A stretch of DNA of 64,000 bases, taken from contig CAWFXI010000007.1 in NCBI GenBank assembly GCA_963819685.1, forward strand, positions 558,001 to 622,000, written 5' to 3'. Source of the stretch: CAIUGU01 sp963819685. GTDB taxonomy: Bacteria > Pseudomonadota > Gammaproteobacteria > Steroidobacterales > Steroidobacteraceae. The position numbers and the translations under genes are program-made. Of this stretch, positions 53,086-61,118 are shown in pieces. Within the stretch, counting starts at the first letter, position 1; each line of letters opens with the position of its first letter. Below the pieces are notes generated by a model that did not search any database, had not been told where the DNA came from, and worked only from the letters and a program-made list of their open reading frames with translations.

Positions 53086-53248
53086 GTGGCACCAGTCTGG
53101 CCCGTGCGCTACTGGCTACGCATGGCACGCTGTCATGGCTCGGTGTTCTGTAGGCGCAAATGCTTGATTTAGCCACGCCCTCATGTAAGTCTGCGCGCCA
53201 CATTTTGCGTCTCTCCCGGCGCCGGGAGCCGATCTCCAGGAAGATGTC

Positions 53249-54547
53249 ATGACTGAGAAGAAGTTCGAGCTGACCAACCTCGCAAGCGGCAAGAAGTCCA
53301 TCCTTGAGGCCCAGAGCGGCACGTTGGGACCGGACGTCATCAACATTGCGAATGTGACCCGGGATCACGGGGTTTTTACGTTCGATCCCGGCTTCATGGC
53401 CACAGCGGCCTGCGAGAGCAAGATTACCTATATCGACGGTGACGAGGGAGTGCTCCTCTATCGCGGCTACCCGGTTGAACAACTGGCCGAGAAAAGCAAC
53501 TTCCTCGAAGTCGCTTATCTGCTCATCAACGGGCAATTGCCTTCGGCGACTCAACTGGCCGAGTTCGTGCACGCGATCCAGTACCACACGATGATCAATG
53601 AATCATTGCTGCGCTTCTTCAACGGGTTCCAGTACAACGCACATCCGATGGCGATGCTCTCCGGCGTCGTTGCTTCGATGGCCGCCTTCTATCACGACTC
53701 GATGGATATCCATAATCCGCGCCATCGGGAAATTTTCGCGCATCGAATCATTGCCAAGATTCCTACCATCGCAGCTGCTGCCTACAAGCACTCGATGGGC
53801 CAGCCGTTCATGTACCCGCGGAACGACCATGACTACTGCGCCAATCTGCTTAACATGTTTTTTTCGGTGCCTTGCGAGAACTACCAGGTCGATCCGGTAG
53901 CCGCCCAGGCACTGGATCTGCTGTTCATTCTGCACGCGGATCACGAACAGAATGCCAGCACGTCCACGGTTCGCCTTGCGGGCAGTACCGGAGCGAATCC
54001 CTATGCCGCGATTTCGGCAGGTATCTCTGCCTTGTGGGGTCCCGCTCATGGCGGTGCCAATGAGGCTGTACTCGCGATGCTGGAACAGATCGGAACCGCC
54101 GAAAACATTCCGAAGTATGTTGCCAAGGCGAAGGACAAGAATGACAACTTCAAGCTGATGGGGTTCGGCCATCGCGTCTACAAGAATCGCGACCCGCGGG
54201 CGACCATCATCCGCGCGATGTGTCACAAGGTCCTTGCAAAACTCGGCAAGTCGGACAACCCGTTGTTCGAGCTTGCGCTGCGACTTGAAGAAGTCGCACT
54301 CAAGGACGAATATTTTGTAGAGCGCAAGTTGTATCCGAACGTGGATTTCTATTCGGGCATCATCTACAGCGCGATTCGGATTCCGCAGTCCATGTTCACG
54401 GTCATGTTTGCGATCGCTCGTACCGTCGGCTGGGTTGCGCACTGGCAGGAGATGATCTCGGACCCGGCGATGAAGATCGGCCGGCCTCGCCAGTTATATG
54501 CTGGTCCGGCGCGCAGGGACTATTCGGAGATTTCGAAGCGAGGTTGA
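53249..54547 (+). CDS. gltA: Type II citrate synthase
   Basis: The 432-residue protein matches hexameric, NADH-sensitive type II citrate synthases: FTFDPGFMATAACESKITYIDG near the start (split), active-site His in ILHADHEQNASTSTVRLAGS, GPAHGGANEAVL, FGHRVYKNRDPRA and the late Asp in NVDFYSGI. It condenses oxaloacetate with acetyl-CoA at the entry of the TCA cycle. An AGGA site precedes ATG 53249. Stands alone with a 163-bp upstream region. Confidence 0.97.
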   Translation: MTEKKFELTNLASGKKSILEAQSGTLGPDVINIANVTRDHGVFTFDPGFMATAACESKITYIDGDEGVLLYRGYPVEQLAEKSNFLEVAYLLINGQLPSATQLAEFVHAIQYHTMINESLLRFFNGFQYNAHPMAMLSGVVASMAAFYHDSMDIHNPRHREIFAHRIIAKIPTIAAAAYKHSMGQPFMYPRNDHDYCANLLNMFFSVPCENYQVDPVAAQALDLLFILHADHEQNASTSTVRLAGSTGANPYAAISAGISALWGPAHGGANEAVLAMLEQIGTAENIPKYVAKAKDKNDNFKLMGFGHRVYKNRDPRATIIRAMCHKVLAKLGKSDNPLFELALRLEEVALKDEYFVERKLYPNVDFYSGIIYSAIRIPQSMFTVMFAIARTVGWVAHWQEMISDPAMKIGRPRQLYAGPARRDYSEISKRG

Positions 54548-54596
54548 CTTTGTCGTGCCAGCGCCTGCAGTCGCATTAACCTGTGAATTGCAGGAA

Positions 54597-55265
54597 TTAA
54601 CGCCTCTCCTGATCCAGGGAGAATCTGCGCGGTGGCTGGACTAGCGCGTCTTCGAGGTCCTGCCTGAGCAAGGACCGCAATTCCACTGCATCGGCACGCC
54701 GCATCGGTTTTCCATCTACTGGGCTGCTTGGTGATTGGCGTATTCCGTCTACCGGGAAAACCACCACGTCGATGGGTTGATTGCCGGCGACAAAACGGAA
54801 CGCCGGGTAAGTCACCAGGCGGCCAGGTTCATAGCGCAGCCTTCGTTCAGCGGCCTGATGTGGAATATGCCTGTCAAACAGCCTGAGTGAAACGCTTTCC
54901 GCTGTTTCTGCAAACAGGTGCAGGCTTATTTCGGAATGTGCAGATGCCGTACCACTGAGCACCGGCCCCACCAATCGAGGCTGAAACTCCTCAAAGAGCC
55001 CCATCGTTTCAAGGGCCGTACGACGCAAATGCGTCAAAGCCGAGGCATGCGCCTCCCCTTCGAACAGACGATGATGATCAGCCAGTGCCGCTTCAATTTC
55101 GGTGTTACGGGGAAGAACGGAAATGTCCGTAGCTCCAAGGCGTTCTGCAGCCTTGCGTTTGGCAAGCAGAAAGTCATCGATCCCCTGTTCTGCCATCAAT
55201 CGCGCTGCCTCCTGGGCAAGAGCCTGGCGTAGCATTTCAGCGCGGGGATTGCTCCGTTTGCTCAT
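54597..55265 (-). CDS. Uncharacterised protein downstream of ponA
   Basis: The 222-residue soluble protein starts MSKRSNPRAEMLRQALAQEAARLMAEQGIDDFLLAKRKAAERLG (in two parts), an Arg/Ala-rich helical region in which AARLMAEQGIDDF and AKRKAAERLG are notable, then LVGPVLSGTASAHSEISLHLFAETAESVSLRL, and a beta-rich C-terminal half with LVTYPAFRFVAGNQPIDVVVFPVDGIR. I recognise this only as a conserved proteobacterial protein of unknown function; the G-x-x-x-x-G...S-E/D-I pattern is faintly like a nucleotidyltransferase core. It is 30 bp after ponA on the same strand, so probably co-transcribed. Confidence 0.7.
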   Translation of the reverse strand: MSKRSNPRAEMLRQALAQEAARLMAEQGIDDFLLAKRKAAERLGATDISVLPRNTEIEAALADHHRLFEGEAHASALTHLRRTALETMGLFEEFQPRLVGPVLSGTASAHSEISLHLFAETAESVSLRLFDRHIPHQAAERRLRYEPGRLVTYPAFRFVAGNQPIDVVVFPVDGIRQSPSSPVDGKPMRRADAVELRSLLRQDLEDALVQPPRRFSLDQERR

Positions 55266-55295
55266 GGCCTGTCCTGAGTTGTTGCAGCGATCGGA

Positions 55296-57782
55296 TCAGA
55301 AGAGCGGCTTGCTGTCGGACCCTTCTCGCGGTTGTCCAGTGGTCTCCGATTCCGGCGACATCGCTTCGACAATGGGAGTGTGCCCTGACATGAAAGTCTC
55401 GAAAATGGTTCCTGAATCGCCGGGGCGCGCCGGACTGCCGGTCTCAGCCGATATCCGCATTGTCACGAGGCCGGGTGGGGCGGGCAACCTGTGCTGGGGC
55501 AACCCTCGCAAGGCCTCTCCCATGAAGTAGATCCACATCGGCAACGCGGTGCGCGCGCCTTCCTCTCTGGGACCGAGCGAGCGTTCCTGGTCGAAACCGA
55601 TCCACGCTGCACCGACAATATCGGCATTGAAGCCGAGGAACCATGCGTCACGGCGATCGTTAGTCGTCCCTGTCTTGCCGGCAATGTCATCACGTTGAAG
55701 GGAGCGTGCCCGTGTAGCGGTTCCCCTGCGAATGACATCCGTCATCATATCGGTCATCACGTAGGCGTTTTGTGGAGAGATGGCTTGCGGTGCCAGACCC
55801 TCCCACTGCGCATAGGCACCGACGTCCACACCTGGAGTTGTTGACGACTGTTCCGGAGAAGGGGCTGTGACGCGTAATGTAGCTGTGGCTGTGTCAATCA
55901 GGCCTGCTGGTTGCGGTGAGGTGCAGTCTGCACACGCGTAGTGGGGCATCGCTTCCATGACGACCTTGCCTTGCGCATCCTCGACCCGCTGGATGAAATA
56001 GGGAGTGACACGAAAACCGCCATTCGCGAATACCGCATAGGCAGACGCCATTTCAAGCGGCGAGACCAGCGCAGTACCGAGTGCCAGGGTCAGATTCTGC
56101 GGCAAGGATCCAGGGGCGAAACCAAAATGCTGTATGTAGTCTGTCGCATAAGCTGGACCGAGATCGTTGAGGATGCGGATCGAGACGAGATTGCGAGAGC
56201 GCACGAGGGCTTCTCGAACCCTGGTGGGGCCATAGAATTCGCGGCTCGAGTTCTGTGGACGCCAGCTGGCTTCGAGGGAGGCGTCGTTGAACACCAGCGG
56301 TGCGTCGTTGACCAGTGTTGCGGCCGTAAAGCCTTTTTCCAGCGCAGCTGAATAGAGGAATGGCTTGAATGACGAGCCCGGTTGCCGCTTTGCCTGCACA
56401 GCCCGGTTGTAGTTGCTGGCGTAATAGTCGAATCCACCGGTAAGCGCCGTAATCGCACCGTCCTGAGGATCAATTGCTACGAAGGCTCCCTCAGCGTCGG
56501 GCACCTGCATCAGCCGCCACACGCCTGACACTTCTTGTGCGACGTAGATGATGTCGCCCACGGACAGGATTTTGCTGGCGTCTTCCGGAGCCTTACCTAC
56601 TCCGCCGTCGGAAGTTGCCGGGCGTGCCCATTCGAGACCGCCCCACGGTATCGAAATATTTCCCTGTCTGCGCGCATATGCTGTAACGGAACGACCTTCC
56701 ACTGTGCTCACCACAGCAGGAATTAGAGTTCCCCGATCGGGATAGGAAGCGATTGCGCCTTCCAGATCTGTGTCGGTTGCAGATGATGTTATCTCTGCAT
56801 GAGCCGCTGGACCCCGATACCCGTGTCTCAGATCATACTCAAGCAATGCCAGTCGGAGCGCTCGCACCGCTGCACCTTGGAGTCGGCTGTCTACTGTCGT
56901 GACTACCTTGTAACCCGCTGTGTAGACAGACGGGCCCATTTTGGCGAGGAGATCGGTACGCACCATCTCTGCAACGAACGGTGCATCGAGCGCCACGCTG
57001 GGTCCATGCACCTGTGACTCGACTGGAGTCACGTCTGCGGCATCATGCTCCGCCTGCGTGATGGTTCCTTTCTCCAACAGCCTGCGGAGTACATAAGTCC
57101 GGCGCTGCTTTGCATACTGCGCGTTGGCAACGGGATTGTCGCGCGATGGTCGTTGCGGCAACCCTGCAATCAGGGCCAATTCAGCCAGGTTCAGTTGATC
57201 CATGGTCTTGCCGAAGTACACCTCTGCTGCCGCCCCAACCCCATACGCCCGCTGCCCGAGAAATATCCTGTTGAGATAAAGGGTCAGGATTTCCTGTTTG
57301 CTGAAAAGTTGCTCGATTCTTAAGGTAAGGAAGATTTCCAGCAGTTTGCGGCGATACGTCTTTTCCGGAGTGAGGAAGATCCCGCGCGTCAGCTGCATTG
57401 TGATGGTGCTTCCACCCTCGCCCATGTCCCCCGACATCACGTTTCGGCTGATCGCGCGGATCAAGCCTGGATAGTCGACCCCGTGATGCTCGAAAAAACG
57501 ATCGTCCTCGGCAGCCAGAATCGCGTCGATCAGCCGCTGCGGAATTTGCTGTAGAGTCAGAGGGATACGCCGTTGCTCCCCGAACTGCGCTATCAGGAGA
57601 CCGTCGCGGCTATAAATGCGTAGTGGGACCTGGAGTTCCACATCCCGCAAAGCAGCAACCTCAGGCAGCTCTGGCCTCAAGTACTGATAGGCACCCAAGC
57701 ACCCCAGCGCCACAGCACCAAGTCCGAGCAGCAGGCTGGCAAGGCTTAGGCGGAGCACAGAAAACTTATAACGTCGTGTCAC
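55296..57782 (-). CDS. mrcA: Penicillin-binding protein 1A (bifunctional)
   Basis: The 828-residue protein starts at GTG 57782 with AGGGG eight bases upstream. It has a TM anchor, the GT51 domain with LAAEDDRFFEHHGVDYPG and GGSTITMQLTRGIF, an OB-like insert (about 320-430) typical of class A PBP1a, and a transpeptidase with PGSSFKPF (Ser nucleophile), SRN and KTGTTNDRRDAWF. It makes and cross-links peptidoglycan. Divergence from pilMNOPQ is the standard gammaproteobacterial layout (ponA in Pseudomonas). Confidence 0.96.
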   Translation of the reverse strand: MTRRYKFSVLRLSLASLLLGLGAVALGCLGAYQYLRPELPEVAALRDVELQVPLRIYSRDGLLIAQFGEQRRIPLTLQQIPQRLIDAILAAEDDRFFEHHGVDYPGLIRAISRNVMSGDMGEGGSTITMQLTRGIFLTPEKTYRRKLLEIFLTLRIEQLFSKQEILTLYLNRIFLGQRAYGVGAAAEVYFGKTMDQLNLAELALIAGLPQRPSRDNPVANAQYAKQRRTYVLRRLLEKGTITQAEHDAADVTPVESQVHGPSVALDAPFVAEMVRTDLLAKMGPSVYTAGYKVVTTVDSRLQGAAVRALRLALLEYDLRHGYRGPAAHAEITSSATDTDLEGAIASYPDRGTLIPAVVSTVEGRSVTAYARRQGNISIPWGGLEWARPATSDGGVGKAPEDASKILSVGDIIYVAQEVSGVWRLMQVPDAEGAFVAIDPQDGAITALTGGFDYYASNYNRAVQAKRQPGSSFKPFLYSAALEKGFTAATLVNDAPLVFNDASLEASWRPQNSSREFYGPTRVREALVRSRNLVSIRILNDLGPAYATDYIQHFGFAPGSLPQNLTLALGTALVSPLEMASAYAVFANGGFRVTPYFIQRVEDAQGKVVMEAMPHYACADCTSPQPAGLIDTATATLRVTAPSPEQSSTTPGVDVGAYAQWEGLAPQAISPQNAYVMTDMMTDVIRRGTATRARSLQRDDIAGKTGTTNDRRDAWFLGFNADIVGAAWIGFDQERSLGPREEGARTALPMWIYFMGEALRGLPQHRLPAPPGLVTMRISAETGSPARPGDSGTIFETFMSGHTPIVEAMSPESETTGQPREGSDSKPLF

Positions 57783-58206
57783 AACAAGAACCCCTAAGTC
57801 CTTGCTTTAGAAAAATCGATTATGCATAGTACTTCGAAAATCTTAAGGCGGATTCGTTGCAGAATATTGCGGATTTTGACAAGCCAAGATTGCCGGAAAT
57901 CGTCCTACGGGGAGTCTGGACTGCCGGGAAATGGGGTTGGGATACTTGGCAGGTCCGTGTGCTGTCCGTTCCAAGTCCTGCCTGAACGCGACCGGCCCAT
58001 CTTCGACGAAACCGGCATCGGCATCCAAGGCTAAAGGTCGGTACTGCGGTTTGCGTATGGAATTCGGCAATTCAAAATCACCCCGATGGTATTTCGTGAG
58101 CGCCCTCACATTCAACTTAACACCGGGCTGTTATAAATTTGCGCCCGGTGTTTCGTGCCCGGTCTCCGATCATCACGTAAGTGGTTGAGCTGTATAGGAA
58201 ACTCGC
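57783..58206. other. Divergent ponA/pilM intergenic region
   Basis: This 424-bp gap must carry promoters for PBP1a and the pil operon. The ponA-proximal part is AT-rich. I see no clear sigma-54 site or -35/-10 pair. The only marked structure is a hairpin at 58121-58150. Several short open frames have no ribosome sites or family resemblance. Confidence 0.6.
58121..58150. promoter_or_regulatory. Inverted repeat upstream of pilM
   Basis: A perfect 8-bp inverted repeat CACCGGGC (58121-58128) / GCCCGGTG (58143-58150) surrounds TTATAAATTT, 57 bases before the pilM start. It could be an operator around a -10 element or a leader hairpin. Confidence 0.4.
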
Positions 58207-59268
58207 GTGTTATTCAAATCCACCGCCAGACCATTGATCGGCCTTGACATAACCACCTCGTCGGTCAAGCTGATCGAACTCAGCATGAGTGGTGGACAGT
58301 ATCGAGTCGAGTCTTACGCCGCTGAAGCGACCCCGCCCAATTCCATCAACGAGAAGGCAATCGTTGATGCTACCGCCGTGGGTGACGCTATCAGGAGGGC
58401 CGTCAAGCGCTCCGGGGCCAGGGCCAAGGAAGTCGCGGTCGCCATCAGTGGAGACGCTGCGATTACCAAGGTCATCCAGATGCCGAAGACCCTGAGCGAA
58501 AGTGAGCTCGAGGGGCAGGTGGAAATGCAGGCTGACCAGTACATTCCCTTTCCGATGGAGGAAGTGAGTTTCGATTTTGAAGTCATCGGTCCTTCAGAGA
58601 AGGATCCGGACATGCTCGATGTCTTGCTGGTTGCGACTCGAACCGAGAATGTTGAACAGCGAATGACCGCCTGTGCGGCAGCAGGACTGACGCCCCGCAT
58701 CGTTGACGTCGAAGCGTTTGCGCTCGAGAACGCCTGCAAGCTGCTGACGCACCAGATGCCCGATGGCGGCCTGGATCGGGTCATTGCAGTCGTGGATTTT
58801 GGCGCCAGCAGCACGACATTCAGCGTGCTGCGGGATCTCAAAGTCATCTATACCCGCGATTTCGCATTTGGCGGGCAGCAACTCACCGAAGAAATCATGC
58901 GGACTTATGGTCTCAGCATGGAAGAAGCCGGTCGTGCGAAAAAAGAGGGTGGATTGCCGAGCAACTACCAGACGGAAGTACTGGACCCGTTCATCGACGA
59001 CATGTGCCAGCAGGTCAGCCGTTCGTTGCAGTTCTTCCTCGCATCGGGAGCTGGCCGGGAACAACCCGAGCAGATCATCATCTGTGGTGGTTGCGCCAAT
59101 ATCCCGGGCGCCGCGGAGGTCGTGACCAGTCGGGTAGGTATTCCCGCCGAGAAGGGTGATCCACTTGGACAGATGAAGATCTCGTCCAAGGCAAAGTCCC
59201 AAGCCGTGAAGAAAGACGCTACAGCCTTGCTAACTGCCTGCGGTCTGGCACTGAGGAGCTTCGACTGA
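58207..59268 (+). CDS. pilM: Type IV pilus assembly ATPase-like protein PilM
   Basis: The 353-residue actin-like protein starts at GTG 58207 and contains IGLDITTSSVKLIEL, phosphate motif VVDFGASSTTFSVL and IIICGGCANIPG. It binds the N-terminus of PilN on the cytoplasmic side and anchors the alignment complex PilMNOP, linking the pilus motor to the secretin PilQ. First gene of pilMNOPQ. Confidence 0.97.
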   Translation: MLFKSTARPLIGLDITTSSVKLIELSMSGGQYRVESYAAEATPPNSINEKAIVDATAVGDAIRRAVKRSGARAKEVAVAISGDAAITKVIQMPKTLSESELEGQVEMQADQYIPFPMEEVSFDFEVIGPSEKDPDMLDVLLVATRTENVEQRMTACAAAGLTPRIVDVEAFALENACKLLTHQMPDGGLDRVIAVVDFGASSTTFSVLRDLKVIYTRDFAFGGQQLTEEIMRTYGLSMEEAGRAKKEGGLPSNYQTEVLDPFIDDMCQQVSRSLQFFLASGAGREQPEQIIICGGCANIPGAAEVVTSRVGIPAEKGDPLGQMKISSKAKSQAVKKDATALLTACGLALRSFD

Positions 59269-59269
59269 C

Positions 59270-59875
59270 ATGCCGAGAATCAACCTACTGCCGTGGCGAG
59301 ACGCGGAGCGAAAACGCCGCCGCCAGGAGTTCATTTTTGCGTCGGTCGGCGCATTGCTGGCGGCAGGCGTACTCACCCTGATTGTCAACTGGCAGTTTGA
59401 ATCTGCCATCAATCAGCAGAACGCGCGCAATCAAGTCCTCAAGGGCGAGATTGCGACGCTTGATAAGGAGATCACCGAAATCCTCGGCCTTGAGCAACAG
59501 AAACAGCGACTGCTTGCCCGCATGCAGGTCATCGAACAGTTGCAGCGCAGTCGCCCCGAAGTTGTGCACCTGTTTGACCAGCTTGTTCGTACGCTGCCTG
59601 ACGGCGTCTATCTGACGTCGGTCAAACAAACTGACAAGAAGGTACAACTTAACGGCATAGCCCAGTCCAGCACTCGCGTGTCGTCCTACATGCGCAATAT
59701 CGATGCTTCAGAGTGGTTGACTGACCCGGCCCTTGAAGTGGTGGAGACAAAGGGCGCCGCCACTTCAGGTGCCCAGTTCACCCTCTATGCCAGTCAGGTC
59801 GGGATTGCCCAGGAAGAGCAACCCGCCCAACCGGCTGCGAATCGGCCCGCTGCCCGGCCGGGAGCCAGCAAATGA
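59270..59875 (+). CDS. pilN: Type IV pilus assembly protein PilN
   Basis: The 201-residue protein begins MPRINLLPWRDAERKRRRQEF, where INLLPWR is the PilM-binding motif, followed by one transmembrane helix (about 25-43), a coiled coil and a periplasmic domain with LPDGVYLTSV. The C-tail is rich in Ala, Pro and Gln. One base separates it from pilM. Confidence 0.96.
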   Translation: MPRINLLPWRDAERKRRRQEFIFASVGALLAAGVLTLIVNWQFESAINQQNARNQVLKGEIATLDKEITEILGLEQQKQRLLARMQVIEQLQRSRPEVVHLFDQLVRTLPDGVYLTSVKQTDKKVQLNGIAQSSTRVSSYMRNIDASEWLTDPALEVVETKGAATSGAQFTLYASQVGIAQEEQPAQPAANRPAARPGASK

Positions 59876-60528
59876 AAAAGTTTCTGGAACAGCTGCGTGG
59901 TCTCGATCCCAATGACCCTGGCCGATGGCCCCTGGTATTTCGAGTGGGTGCGATTGCCCTCATCCTGGTGGTCGCCGCTGCAATTGGAATCTACTTGTTC
60001 GCATGGAAGCCCCAGAAGCCGTTGCTCGAACAGGCACAGGCGGAGGAAGTGAGCCTGTTTTCGACACTCGAAGCAAAAGCGCGCAAGGCTGCGAATCTTG
60101 AAGCCTATAAGGTTCAGCTTGCGGAAATGGAGCGTTCTTTTGGCGCAATGCTGCGGCAACTGCCCAATCGCACAGAGGTCCCGAATCTGCTTGTTGATAT
60201 CTCGCAGACTGGCTTGTCTGCAGGTCTCGAGGAGAAACTCTTTCAGCCGGCAGCAGAAGTAACGCGCGATTTCTATGCAGAACTGCCGATCAAGATTCGC
60301 CTGACTGGCAGCTTTCACGCGGTCGGGAATTTCGTGAGTGGCATCGCGGCTCTGCCTCGAATCGTAACTTTGCATGACATCCAGATACAGCCGCTCGACA
60401 AGAATGCCGGATCTGACCAATTGCAGATCGACGTGACTGCCAAGACATATCGATACCTTGACGATGAAGAAACGGCTCCGGCGGCGACGGCCCAGCCGAC
60501 CCAGAGAGCAGGCGCAGCCAGGAGCTGA
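59872..60528 (+). CDS. pilO: Type IV pilus assembly protein PilO
   Basis: The 218-residue protein has a short cytoplasmic start, one transmembrane helix (about 24-46), a coiled coil and a periplasmic ferredoxin-like domain (LPNRTEVPNLLVDISQTG, YAELPIKIRLTGSFHAVGNFVSGIA in parts). It dimerises with PilN. Its start overlaps pilN by four bases. Confidence 0.96.
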   Translation: MKKFLEQLRGLDPNDPGRWPLVFRVGAIALILVVAAAIGIYLFAWKPQKPLLEQAQAEEVSLFSTLEAKARKAANLEAYKVQLAEMERSFGAMLRQLPNRTEVPNLLVDISQTGLSAGLEEKLFQPAAEVTRDFYAELPIKIRLTGSFHAVGNFVSGIAALPRIVTLHDIQIQPLDKNAGSDQLQIDVTAKTYRYLDDEETAPAATAQPTQRAGAARS

Positions 60529-60531
60529 TGG

Positions 60532-61095
60532 ATGACTCCCAACCTGTACCCCCAGAGCGCGGCATCGACCCTCAGGCACTCGCACATCGGTCGCAAAGCC
60601 GTGGCCCTTGTTGCTGTCCTGGTCGGTGGTCTGCTTAGCGGCTGTTCCGACGATATGTCGGAACTGAATCAGCGTATCGCAGAGGTCAAGAGCCGACCGG
60701 GCGAGCGAATCGAGCCACTGCCGGAGATCAAGCCTTATGAAGCGTTTGTGTATACGGCCGCCACACTGCGCTCGCCGTTCATACCCAGCGCACCGGCACA
60801 GGCCGATTTGCCGAACTCCATCAGACCGGATTCGCGGCGCTCGCGTGAGTTTCTGGAGCAGTTCCCCCTCGACACGCTGCGGATGGTGGGTACGCTGCAG
60901 CTGCAGGGCAGGAACTACGGTCTCGTACAGGGAAAGGACGGCCTTGTTCACCGGATTCTTCCCGGCAACTATGTCGGTCAGAATGAAGGTCGGGTGCTTT
61001 CCGTCAATGAATCGAAAATATCGCTGATCGAAATCGTCCCGGACGGTCTCGGCGGCTACATTGAGCGCCCCGCGGCGCTTGCGCTCAGCGAATGA
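60532..61095 (+). CDS. pilP: Type IV pilus assembly lipoprotein PilP
   Basis: The 187-residue lipoprotein has lipobox LLSGC (about Cys38), an unstructured linker containing LPEIKPYEAFVYTAATLRSPF, which binds PilNO, and a C-terminal beta-sandwich (LDTLRMVGTLQLQGRNYGLVQ) that contacts PilQ. An AGGAGCTG site precedes ATG 60532. Confidence 0.96.
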   Translation: MTPNLYPQSAASTLRHSHIGRKAVALVAVLVGGLLSGCSDDMSELNQRIAEVKSRPGERIEPLPEIKPYEAFVYTAATLRSPFIPSAPAQADLPNSIRPDSRRSREFLEQFPLDTLRMVGTLQLQGRNYGLVQGKDGLVHRILPGNYVGQNEGRVLSVNESKISLIEIVPDGLGGYIERPAALALSE

Positions 61096-61118
61096 TGCCT
61101 TCCCAGGGAGTAACCAGA

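Noticed and set aside
57822..58188. Short plus- and minus-strand frames between ponA and pilM.
   Set aside because: They overlap each other on different frames, lack ribosome sites and lie in the promoter region.
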